A stretch of DNA of 7,090 nt from NCBI GenBank assembly GCA_016181325.1, contig JACOZO010000116.1:1-7090 (forward strand). Direction: 5' to 3'. Shown here in pieces: positions 1 to 5,592 of the stretch. The stretch's first letter is position 1. Each line of letters begins with the position of its first letter. Below the pieces are notes generated by a model. The model searched no databases, had not been told where the DNA came from, and saw nothing but the letters and a program-made list of their open reading frames with translations. A program made the translations under genes and the position numbers. This stretch comes from Candidatus Woesearchaeota archaeon. Its GTDB lineage: Archaea > Nanobdellota > Nanobdellia > Woesearchaeales > GW2011-AR4.

Positions 1-1
1 T

Positions 2-919
2 GCTGTCTTTTATGCTGCTTGGCAGCTTGGTGGCTATCCTGTCTATGCTTTTCCCTTGCAGCTTCACATCAAGCCAGCCTGTTTCGACCCTGCTCAGCTT
101 CAGCAAGTCATGGACGCCGGCAATTTTGGCGTTCTTCCTGCTGTAATCAACATACTTGAACATTGAGTCATACCCTATGACCTCCCCTTTCAATGAATCA
201 GCTTTGCCCTTGTCAAGGCTTTTGAAGAACTTGTCTTTATCCTTGACCAATCCATACCTCAGGAATGCAAACTTGTCCTTGTTGTAATAATTGGCAGATA
301 TGCCGGCAGCATATAGCACTGCTTCAATTGCTATCATGCCGTCTCCCACAAACGGATCGAGCAGTATCTCGCCTTTCTTGTAGCCGCTCAGCCTGACCAG
401 TGAGTATGCTATGGTCCCCCTAAGGGAATTTGGCTGGGAGTACACCTTATACTGCCTCTTTTGGAGCGGAAAGCCCGAAAGGTCAATCCCAAAATAAAAA
501 TTGTCAGAAGCGATGTACGCAAAAAACATGATTCCGGGGGATTTGAAATTAAGCTCTGCCTTGATGCTCTGCTTCATAAGCTTGGCAATCCCCTTCTGCA
601 CATCTGCACTGGTGAAATCGTGCTCGCCTACCCTTTCGCACTCCAGAGCAAAGCTCCTGCCAAGGACCCAGTCCGGAACACTCAATCCTTTGAGCTTTTT
701 AGGGATGTCCTTTACGCCGTCGAACTTGAAGCTTGAGAGCAGTAGCAATATCCTGTCAGCGGACTGCGTCAGGTAAGCAAGCCTGCAAAGCTCCTTGATG
801 TCTTTGGCATCCAGCAAGACGCAGCCTTCCCCGGCTTCGCATTTTGCGCCAATGACTTCTTTAATCTCGGCGGATGCCACGTCTTCTATGCCTTTTGATG
901 TCACTGCCAGCGCTTTCAT
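2..919 (-). CDS. THUMP-domain class I SAM-dependent RNA methyltransferase (Trm14/RlmL-like), 3' end off the window
   Basis: The gene reads right to left and leaves the window after 306 codons, so the C-terminus is missing. Residues 1 to about 160 have the look of the N-terminal ferredoxin-like plus THUMP module of Trm14/TrmN-type enzymes, which hold tRNA or rRNA. They open with MKALAVTSKGIEDVASAEIK. Around residues 165-200 is a Rossmann-fold start with the SAM-binding motif DPFVGDG at 188-194. Known relatives make N2-methylguanosine in tRNA or rRNA; the substrate here cannot be told. Odd point: where the family carries the catalytic (N/D)PPY motif after a hydrophobic strand, this protein reads IDRIATKLPSS at 292-302. 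ATG 919 is preferred over the in-frame ATG at 937 because it lies 26-27 bp from the TATA box at 942-949, fitting a leaderless mRNA. Family call is good; the exact orthologue is uncertain. Confidence 0.85.
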   Translation of the reverse strand, partial: MKALAVTSKGIEDVASAEIKEVIGAKCEAGEGCVLLDAKDIKELCRLAYLTQSADRILLLLSSFKFDGVKDIPKKLKGLSVPDWVLGRSFALECERVGEHDFTSADVQKGIAKLMKQSIKAELNFKSPGIMFFAYIASDNFYFGIDLSGFPLQKRQYKVYSQPNSLRGTIAYSLVRLSGYKKGEILLDPFVGDGMIAIEAVLYAAGISANYYNKDKFAFLRYGLVKDKDKFFKSLDKGKADSLKGEVIGYDSMFKYVDYSRKNAKIAGVHDLLKLSRVETGWLDVKLQGKSIDRIATKLPSSIKDS

Positions 920-941
920 GTGGCATGCAAAACACATGAAC

Positions 942-949
942 TTATATAA
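942..949. promoter_or_regulatory. Shared palindromic TATA box for two divergent leaderless genes
   Basis: TTATATAA is a perfect palindrome centred at 945.5. The minus-strand ATG (first base 919) is 26.5 bp away and the plus-strand ATG (first base 973) is 27.5 bp away. Archaeal TATA boxes are centred about 26-27 bp upstream of the transcription start. Transcripts in both directions would therefore begin at or within a base or two of the start codons. No other TATA-like element is seen between the two genes, so one box probably serves both. Confidence 0.75.
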
Positions 950-972
950 ACCTTGACGTTTTATTCGGCGCC

Positions 973-1362
973 ATGAAGCGCGTGATAATCGACACAAACA
1001 TGCTTATGGCAGTTGCCCAGTTCAGGGTGGATATATTCAGCGAGATTGAGAGGATATGCCTGTTCAATTACCGGCTTTATGCAATAGACAGGACAATTGA
1101 CGAGCTTAACTCAATCAGGGAAAACCAGAAAGGCAGGCATAAGGAAGCTGCAAAACTGGCATTGGCATTGTTTAAATCGGACAAGATAAGCAAAATAAAA
1201 ACCGAGCCATGCGGCAATGTGGATGATATCATACTCGGCATGGCTGACAGGGAGAAAGATATAGTTGCCACTCAGGACGTGCATCTCAAGCAAAAGCTGA
1301 AGGCCATGGGAATTCCCATAATCACCATGAGGCAGAAGAAATATTTGATTTTCCAGAATTGA
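973..1362 (+). CDS. Stand-alone PIN-domain ribonuclease, archaeal Fcf1/VapC9-like
   Basis: The 129-residue protein is one complete PIN domain. The expected metal-binding acidic residues are visible: D7 in VIIDTN, E44 in DEL, D84/D85 in NVDD, and D102 in ATQDVHLK. The C-terminal run IPIITMRQKKYLIF is typical of archaeal PIN proteins related to the eukaryotic rRNA-processing nuclease Fcf1/Utp24. Such proteins are single-strand RNA endonucleases. In archaea, members of this subgroup occur without an antitoxin and are thought to act in RNA processing. No VapB-like antitoxin gene adjoins this one, which favours processing over a toxin-antitoxin role, though that is inference. ATG 973 lies 27 bp from a TATA box and has no Shine-Dalgarno sequence, so the mRNA is probably leaderless. 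A T7 tract follows the stop directly. Confidence 0.85.
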   Translation: MKRVIIDTNMLMAVAQFRVDIFSEIERICLFNYRLYAIDRTIDELNSIRENQKGRHKEAAKLALALFKSDKISKIKTEPCGNVDDIILGMADREKDIVATQDVHLKQKLKAMGIPIITMRQKKYLIFQN

Positions 1363-1369
1363 TTTTTTT
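1363..1369 (+). terminator. Oligo-T terminator after the PIN gene
   Basis: Seven consecutive T residues begin immediately after the TGA stop. Archaeal RNA polymerase commonly terminates at oligo-T tracts in the coding strand without needing a hairpin. No stem-loop is evident. Confidence 0.55.
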
Positions 1370-1395
1370 GGGTAGTGGTGCGTTATGGTTGATGA

Positions 1396-1950
1396 TTATA
1401 AATCCACTGAACCAACCTCAATATCGTTGATATTAAGGTCTGATTTCCTAATCCAAAGGTCTTTTCTCATGGCCAACACAGCAGAAAAAAAGTTCTTCCT
1501 ATTTGGACTCTCAATAAACAATTTCACAGATAAAATAACTTCTTTAGATGCATAAAGCATCATTTCATGGTACTCTGCTTTCAAGTATTCTATAACATCT
1601 TCTGCTGAATCAATATCGGGTTGGCGACTTGAGAGGTACTTAATGTTTTTTGGCTTAAAGTAAACGTCCATATACAAAAGCACACTCTTGTACCTTTTTT
1701 GCTTCTGTTCCATTTTTTGAAATTCGATTTCTTTGTATTTGTTTAAGAAAGCAGTAATTATACCACCTATTCCAAGTATTCCGAGAAAGGATAAAATTAT
1801 CTGGGTTGACACTTCCATATATTCAAAAAAAGAGGTAACTATGATAAAGTTTTCTTTTTTATTGTACGGAATAACAGAAAAAGAGCGTATGATGATGACT
1901 CCTACAAGAAGCAAAACGGGATTGGGGATTTTGTCTAATACCCACCGCAA
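1396..1950 (-). CDS. Hypothetical two-helix membrane protein with cytoplasmic helical domain
   Basis: Not recognised as a named family. The 184-residue reading has hydrophobic helices at about 10-29 (NPVLLLVGVIIIRSF) and 49-68 (QIILSFLGILGIGGIITAFL). A charged stretch, NKYKEIEFQKMEQKQKRYK, follows, then a helical soluble domain of about 110 residues. Its tail AMRKDLWIRKSDLNINDIEV resembles the 'RKDL...L...DI' ending of many uncharacterised small membrane proteins from accessory regions. Chosen start is TTG 1950: an in-frame TGA lies 7 codons upstream and no ATG or GTG lies between. The first internal ATG (1818) would remove helix 1, but it has a weak TATA-like TTTATCAT 27 bp upstream, so the start is uncertain. 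The gene is clearly AT-richer than its neighbours, which hints at a different origin. It converges with the PIN gene. Confidence 0.6.
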   Translation of the reverse strand: MRWVLDKIPNPVLLLVGVIIIRSFSVIPYNKKENFIIVTSFFEYMEVSTQIILSFLGILGIGGIITAFLNKYKEIEFQKMEQKQKRYKSVLLYMDVYFKPKNIKYLSSRQPDIDSAEDVIEYLKAEYHEMMLYASKEVILSVKLFIESPNRKNFFSAVLAMRKDLWIRKSDLNINDIEVGSVDL

Positions 1951-2014
1951 TGCAACAAAATAGAGAAATCAGGGGCTATCAAACTTTAACACACCAGAAC
2001 CACTTTCCGAAACA

Positions 2015-2023
2015 TTTATATAA
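2015..2023 (+). promoter_or_regulatory. TATA box with BRE for the first membrane-protein gene
   Basis: TTTATATAA is preceded by a purine-rich CCGAAACA that fits a TFB-recognition element. Its centre (2019) is 26 bp upstream of the ATG at 2045, so the transcript should be leaderless. This is the strongest promoter-like sequence in the window. Confidence 0.75.
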
Positions 2024-2044
2024 GAAATTCCCGAGTGGAATTTT

Positions 2045-2599
2045 ATGGCCAGCTCCCTGAGGGAAATAATTGACTTTTTTGATCAGATAGGGGTGTACGA
2101 TGTTGTCCTGCCGTTCCTGCTTGTGTTCACGATAGTCTTTGCGATATTTGAAAAGACAAAGGCGCTTGGCACAGAGGAATATGAGGGCAAGAAGATAACC
2201 AAGAGGAATCTTAACGCCATTGCCTCATTCGTCATAGCATTCCTTGTTATAGCATCATCCGAGCTTGTTGAGATAATCACCACGGTGTCTTCCCAGGCTG
2301 TCATCCTGCTGTTCCTCTCGGTGCTTTTCCTTCTGCTTGTCGGCTCTTTTTACAAGGAAGGCGAAGGGGTTTTTCTCCAGGGAAGGTGGCAGGGGATATT
2401 CACGATAATAATGTTCTTGGGCATAGTAGGGATTTTTCTGAATACCCTGACCACAGATGACGGCAGGACATGGCTTGAGAGGATAGGGGATTATTTTGGG
2501 GGCGTGAATGACGAGCTCATAGGCTCGATACTGCTGCTTCTGATGGTGGTTTTTGCGATAGGATACATAACCAAAGATAACGCGCCGGCAAAACACTAA
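2045..2599 (+). CDS. Small membrane protein with about five helices, first of three tandem paralogues
   Basis: Function unknown. The 184-residue protein starts with a short amphipathic segment (ASSLREIIDFFDQIGVYD). Hydrophobic helices follow at about 19-35, 56-73, 84-102, 116-134 and 157-175, and the tail is short and polar. The segment VLPFLLVFTIVFAIFEKTKALG, a Lys-rich loop and RNLNA recur in the next gene (VLLPFLLVFVIIYAILQKSKILG, then KKNLNV). Helices 1, 3, 4 and 5 fall at nearly the same residue numbers in the two proteins, so they are paralogues. No catalytic, transporter or nucleotide-binding motif and no cleavable signal peptide were seen. The ATG lies 26 bp from a strong TATA box with no Shine-Dalgarno sequence. 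There is no T-rich terminator before the next gene, so read-through is possible. Confidence 0.8.
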   Translation: MASSLREIIDFFDQIGVYDVVLPFLLVFTIVFAIFEKTKALGTEEYEGKKITKRNLNAIASFVIAFLVIASSELVEIITTVSSQAVILLFLSVLFLLLVGSFYKEGEGVFLQGRWQGIFTIIMFLGIVGIFLNTLTTDDGRTWLERIGDYFGGVNDELIGSILLLLMVVFAIGYITKDNAPAKH

Positions 2600-2615
2600 G
2601 TTCATATTCGTAACA

Positions 2616-2623
2616 TTTAAATA
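2616..2623 (+). promoter_or_regulatory. TATA box for the second membrane-protein gene
   Basis: TTTAAATA, preceded by CGTAACA, lies in the 82-bp gap between the first two membrane-protein genes. It predicts transcription starting near 2646 and a leader of about 36 nt, which contains the ribosome-binding site at 2671-2676. Confidence 0.55.
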
Positions 2624-2670
2624 CTAATAGATTGAATAAATCTTCTTGATACATCAATTCATATTAAAAA

Positions 2671-2676
2671 AGGTGA
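2671..2676 (+). promoter_or_regulatory. Shine-Dalgarno site that fixes a TTG start
   Basis: AGGTGA sits 5 nt before TTG 2682 and matches the archaeal anti-Shine-Dalgarno complement. It supports the non-ATG start at 2682. Confidence 0.65.
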
Positions 2677-2681
2677 TTTAA

Positions 2682-3269
2682 TTGGCCAGAAGCTTTGAGG
2701 ATTTCATAAGGACATTGGACCAATGGGGCCTGACAGATGTCTTGCTGCCGTTCCTGCTTGTTTTTGTTATTATTTACGCGATTCTGCAGAAGTCCAAGAT
2801 TTTAGGAGAGGGCAAGAAAAACCTTAATGTCGCAGTTGCTGTCATAACCGGGCTTTTGGTTGTAATTCCCCACGTTATGGGCACCATATCCATGGACAGG
2901 GATCCTGTCGAGATTCTTAACAGGGCATTGCCCCAGGTCTCCATAGTGATAGTTGCCATAATCTTCCTCCTGATCCTGATCGGCGTCTTCGGCCAGGAGC
3001 AGGTGTTCCTCGGCATGTCCATGCCAAGCTGGGTCGCGATATTGTCCATAGGCACAATACTGGTGATATTTGGCAGCGCGGCAGGATGGTGGCAGCCTTC
3101 TCTGACAGCCAAGTTCGAGAACCTTTTCGGCAGCGATTCGCTTTCAATTGTGGTAATGATTCTTGTGTTCGGGATAATAATTGCCTATATAACGAGCGAG
3201 CCCAAGGAAGGCGGCGCTTCAGGCCTGAAAAAGGTAGGCATAGATTTTGACAAGCTTTTCAAAAAATAG
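2682..3269 (+). CDS. Small membrane protein with about five helices, second of three tandem paralogues
   Basis: Function unknown. The 195-residue protein begins at TTG, supported by AGGTGA five bases upstream. After an amphipathic start (ARSFEDFIRTLDQWGLTD), hydrophobic helices lie at about 19-35, 49-66, 85-103, 116-134 and 154-171. A Lys-rich tail (GLKKVGIDFDKLFKK) is probably cytoplasmic by the positive-inside rule. Residues 20-53 closely match the preceding protein, with shared LPFLLVF, the K.K.LG loop and NLN. The first loop is shorter here. Length, helix order and neighbourhood mark a duplicated family. I see no active-site motif; a structural or complex-forming role is conceivable but not shown. 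The gene has its own TATA box (2616-2623) and is probably co-transcribed with the next gene, which starts 27 bp after its stop. Confidence 0.8.
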   Translation: MARSFEDFIRTLDQWGLTDVLLPFLLVFVIIYAILQKSKILGEGKKNLNVAVAVITGLLVVIPHVMGTISMDRDPVEILNRALPQVSIVIVAIIFLLILIGVFGQEQVFLGMSMPSWVAILSIGTILVIFGSAAGWWQPSLTAKFENLFGSDSLSIVVMILVFGIIIAYITSEPKEGGASGLKKVGIDFDKLFKK

Positions 3270-3296
3270 CCGCCGAAGAAATAATGAGAATTGATA

Positions 3297-3824
3297 ATGG
3301 CAACGTTTTTGGACGTAACAGGGCTGGAGCAGTTTACGAGCATCTTTGTTTTTCTGTTTACTTGGATAATACTTTTCGGCGTGCTTACTGCCAGCAAGCT
3401 GTTCGGCGGGAATAAGGCGCTTCCAATATTTCTCGGGCTGATCCTGTCAATTTTCGTGCTCCTCTCGCCTGCAGTGACTTCCATGATAAGGAATCTTGCC
3501 CCATGGATAAGCGTGGGATTCCTGTTTATAGTGCTTGTCGGAGTCATATCAAAACTTATGGTGGGTGATGTTGCCGAGGTCGGGACAGCCACGATAGAGA
3601 TAAGGGGCGTGCTGCTGGTCTTCCTGATACTCATCATCTTTGTGGCATCTGTAGCGCAGTTCAGGAAGAATATCACGATACCAGGGGATGAAGGGACAAG
3701 CGATGACATAAGCGAATTCACAGAGCCGACCACGGTTATATTTCATCCCAAGGTCATGGGCATAATATTGGTAATGGCAATAGCCGTCTTCACAATAGCA
3801 TTGCTCACAGCGAGATTCTCGTAG
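3297..3824 (+). CDS. Small membrane protein with about five helices, third and most diverged tandem paralogue
   Basis: Function unknown. From ATG 3297 the protein has 175 residues. A TTG two codons upstream (3291) is possible, but ATG is preferred and no clear Shine-Dalgarno sequence separates them. Hydrophobic helices lie at about 14-30, 42-60, 69-88, 103-120 and 152-170. The order of the first half (helix, SKLFGGNKALP loop, helix, short polar turn, helix ending IVLVGVISK) parallels the SKILGEGKKNLN loop and the third helix ending LILIGVFGQ of the previous protein. I read it as a third, more distant copy. Between helices 4 and 5 is an acidic loop of about 30 residues (around GDEGTSDDISEFTEP) that the other two lack. 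No promoter lies in the 27-bp gap upstream, so it is likely transcribed with the second copy. It converges on the coiled-coil gene with 21 bp between stops. Confidence 0.8.
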   Translation: MATFLDVTGLEQFTSIFVFLFTWIILFGVLTASKLFGGNKALPIFLGLILSIFVLLSPAVTSMIRNLAPWISVGFLFIVLVGVISKLMVGDVAEVGTATIEIRGVLLVFLILIIFVASVAQFRKNITIPGDEGTSDDISEFTEPTTVIFHPKVMGIILVMAIAVFTIALLTARFS

Positions 3825-3845
3825 AAGAAGCGTTCTGGCTATGCC

Positions 3846-4469
3846 CTATTTCTTCAGTAAAGGGGCTGTTTTGCCGCCTTTGGATATCCTTTCAAGCTTT
3901 GCCACGTTCTCTGTCAGCGTTGGAAGTATGTTCTGGAACACTTTCTCCATGGCTTTTATCTCTGTCCCAACATCAGTGAGGTTCTTGTCATACTGGTTCA
4001 GCTTGCCCAGCAGGCTTGCATTCAGGGAGTCAAGGCTTGCCTTGATGTCATTTGTCTTCTGCTCAATCTGCAGCATCTTTGCCTCTGTCTTGTTCTTCCA
4101 TTCAATGACTGCCTTTATGTCCTTTGCAAGCTCTTCCCATTTTTCTTCTATCACGGCTTCGGCAATCTCCTGCATTTTCTGCTCGTCCACCCTCTGCTCA
4201 TGCTGCGTCTGGACAGCCGGCTGCTGATACTGCTGCTGCATCGGCTGCTGCGCGCCGTAATCCTGCATCGCCCCCATGGAAGCCTGGTTGATCGCGTCGT
4301 ATATCTGCGGCGGCGTATATCCCTGCCCCTGAAGGGCCTGGACTATCTGGTCATTGTTGTATCCCTGCTGTATCATTGCCGCAATCTGGTCAACAGGAAG
4401 GTTAGAAGAAGCCGGAACATTAGGCATTGCATTCTCATCTTTCTTTTTTTTCTTGCTGAACAAGCCCAT
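3846..4469 (-). CDS. Hypothetical soluble coiled-coil protein with tandem QGY helical motif and Gln-rich linker
   Basis: Not a family I can name. The 207-residue protein has four parts. First is a basic N-terminus, MGLFSKKKKKDE. At 27-61 is a tandem helical motif in which QI-x5-QGY occurs twice (DQIAAMIQQGYNNDQI, then DQIVQALQGQGYTPPQI), resembling small three-helix UBA- or SHOCT-like modules. A Gln/Pro/Tyr-rich flexible linker spans about 66-90. A long charged helix at about 92-196 has heptad-like spacing of hydrophobic residues and probably forms a coiled coil. No membrane helix or signal peptide is seen, so it is probably cytoplasmic, with the Lys cluster possibly touching membrane or nucleic acid. 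It has its own TATA box and Shine-Dalgarno site. It faces three membrane-protein genes, so a link to them is possible but unproven. Confidence 0.75.
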   Translation of the reverse strand: MGLFSKKKKKDENAMPNVPASSNLPVDQIAAMIQQGYNNDQIVQALQGQGYTPPQIYDAINQASMGAMQDYGAQQPMQQQYQQPAVQTQHEQRVDEQKMQEIAEAVIEEKWEELAKDIKAVIEWKNKTEAKMLQIEQKTNDIKASLDSLNASLLGKLNQYDKNLTDVGTEIKAMEKVFQNILPTLTENVAKLERISKGGKTAPLLKK

Positions 4470-4473
4470 ACAG

Positions 4474-4479
4474 CACCTC
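4474..4479 (-). promoter_or_regulatory. Shine-Dalgarno site of the coiled-coil gene
   Basis: On the minus strand GAGGTG precedes the ATG (first base 4469) by 4 nt and supports that start. Confidence 0.65.
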
Positions 4480-4506
4480 TCTTTTAGCTGCTTATTTTTT
4501 AGAGCA

Positions 4507-4514
4507 TATTTAAA
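4507..4514 (-). promoter_or_regulatory. TATA box of the coiled-coil gene
   Basis: Minus-strand TTTAAATA, preceded by AAACC, predicts transcription starting near 4484. That leaves a leader of about 15 nt holding the Shine-Dalgarno site at 4474-4479. Confidence 0.6.
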
Positions 4515-4547
4515 GGTTTCTAATCTGCAGAATTTATTTTTCAGAGG

Positions 4548-4552
4548 AAAAA
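4548..4552 (-). terminator. Possible oligo-T terminator after rfcS
   Basis: A run of five T on the minus strand lies 7 bp past the rfcS stop, just ahead of the promoter of the next minus-strand gene. It is short, so this is only a plausible terminator. Confidence 0.3.
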
Positions 4553-4559
4553 TCGCGGT

Positions 4560-5525
4560 TTATTCAGGCTTCTCGCTTCCCGCAAGGGCGAACTGGCTCA
4601 AGAGGGCCTCAAGCTGGATATACTCGTTGCTGCCTTCCGTCATCCTGAACTCTATCTCCCCACATTTTTCGATGAGCTTCATCTTCTGCCTGCCGCTTAT
4701 GCTAAGGTCAATGATTTCTTTCTGCACCTGCTTTATGACATCCAGCCCCGAAAGGCCGTAATTCAGCATCACTGAAAGGAGCTTTTCCCTTGCCTGGACG
4801 AACTTGTTGCCCAGTGCAAGCTCCAGGATATCCTTTATCTCCTTTGGCTTTGCAACTGAAGCCATTGAAAAGACAGTCTCTTCGGTTATGTCCCTGCCTA
4901 GTGTTGCCGCGCTCTGCAGTATGTTCTCGACATTCCTGCAGTCGCCGTCACTGACTTCATATAGCGCTTCCTTTGCCCCTGCATCAATTGCCAGGTTCTC
5001 GTCCTTGGCTATCTTCTCCACTATGGAAAAGATGTCCTTTTTCTCAAGCAGCTTGAAACGGAAAATTGCGCACCTGCTCTGTATCGGCTCGATGATCTTT
5101 GAAGAATAATTTGCGGACAGTATGAACCTGCATGTCTGCGTGTAGTTCTCCATGGTCCTCCTCAGCGCCTGCTGCGCCTCCCTTGTCAATGCGTCACACT
5201 CATCAAGGTATATTATCTTGAAAGGCGCGCCTCCTATTGCCCGCGTCCTTGCAAAATCTTTTACTTTGTTCCTGACTACGTCTATCCCCCTCTCGTCCGA
5301 GGCATTCAGCTCAAGGAAATTCTGTCTCCATTCGCTGTCGAAAAGCTTCTTCGCAATCACCAATGAAAGGCTAGTCTTTCCGACTCCTGCCGGCCCTGTG
5401 AACAGGAGATGGGGCATATTTTTCTGCCTGACAAAAGCCTCGACTTTCCTCACGATCTCTGCCTGGCCTTTTATGTCAGAAAAATCCTTCGGCCTGTATT
5501 TTTCAATCCAAAGAGTATGCTCCAT
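4560..5525 (-). CDS. rfcS: Replication factor C small subunit (sliding-clamp loader ATPase)
   Basis: RfcS is the repeated AAA+ subunit of the archaeal clamp loader. With the large subunit (not in this window) it uses ATP to open PCNA and place it on primed DNA. The 321-residue length is normal for the family. Visible motifs are: the start WIEKYRP at 6-12; Walker A GPAGVGKT at 44-51; the RFC box LNASDERGIDVVR at 73-85; Walker B IIYLDECD at 104-111; QQALRRTME at 118-126; sensor 1 SANYSSK at 137-143; and the arginine-finger SRC at 150-152. The C-terminal collar follows. No intein is present. Walker B reads DECD where archaeal homologues usually have DEAD; the catalytic Asp-Glu pair is intact. 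The ATG lies 26-27 bp from an upstream TATA element with no Shine-Dalgarno sequence, so it is probably leaderless. The PRC-barrel gene lies 67 bp upstream on the same strand. Confidence 0.97.
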   Translation of the reverse strand: MEHTLWIEKYRPKDFSDIKGQAEIVRKVEAFVRQKNMPHLLFTGPAGVGKTSLSLVIAKKLFDSEWRQNFLELNASDERGIDVVRNKVKDFARTRAIGGAPFKIIYLDECDALTREAQQALRRTMENYTQTCRFILSANYSSKIIEPIQSRCAIFRFKLLEKKDIFSIVEKIAKDENLAIDAGAKEALYEVSDGDCRNVENILQSAATLGRDITEETVFSMASVAKPKEIKDILELALGNKFVQAREKLLSVMLNYGLSGLDVIKQVQKEIIDLSISGRQKMKLIEKCGEIEFRMTEGSNEYIQLEALLSQFALAGSEKPE

Positions 5526-5547
5526 GCATGCAGAGAATTGACGGCAC

Positions 5548-5555
5548 TATAAAAA
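5548..5555 (-). promoter_or_regulatory. TATA box of rfcS, overlapping a T6 tract
   Basis: Minus-strand TTTTTATA is centred at 5551.5, 26.5 bp from the rfcS ATG (first base 5525), which fits a leaderless transcript. It overlaps a run of six T (5551-5556), which could also end transcripts from the PRC-barrel gene upstream. Confidence 0.65.
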
Positions 5556-5592
5556 ATTTGTCAATGGCACGGCCCAAAGGCAGCACAGTCAT

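Noticed and set aside
461..776. Two overlapping plus-strand open frames of 91 codons
   Set aside because: They lie antisense within the THUMP methyltransferase gene, which has recognisable motifs and a promoter. Neither has a TATA box, a ribosome-binding site or a recognisable product.
973..1362. A VapBC toxin-antitoxin module
   Set aside because: The PIN gene has no small antitoxin gene on either side. Its C-terminus fits stand-alone archaeal Fcf1-like proteins better than VapC toxins.
3185..3733. A 182-codon minus-strand open frame
   Set aside because: It is antisense to the second and third membrane-protein genes, whose helices and paralogy are convincing. Its Ser/Thr/Ile-rich translation is typical of the reverse strand of hydrophobic coding sequence.
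4200..4250. CTG/CTGCTG-rich stretch resembling a microsatellite
   Set aside because: It encodes the Gln/Tyr/Pro-rich linker of the coiled-coil protein on the minus strand and is interrupted, so coding composition explains it.
4804..5541. Plus-strand open frames across rfcS
   Set aside because: They are reverse-strand shadows of a full-length RfcS with all AAA+ motifs intact.
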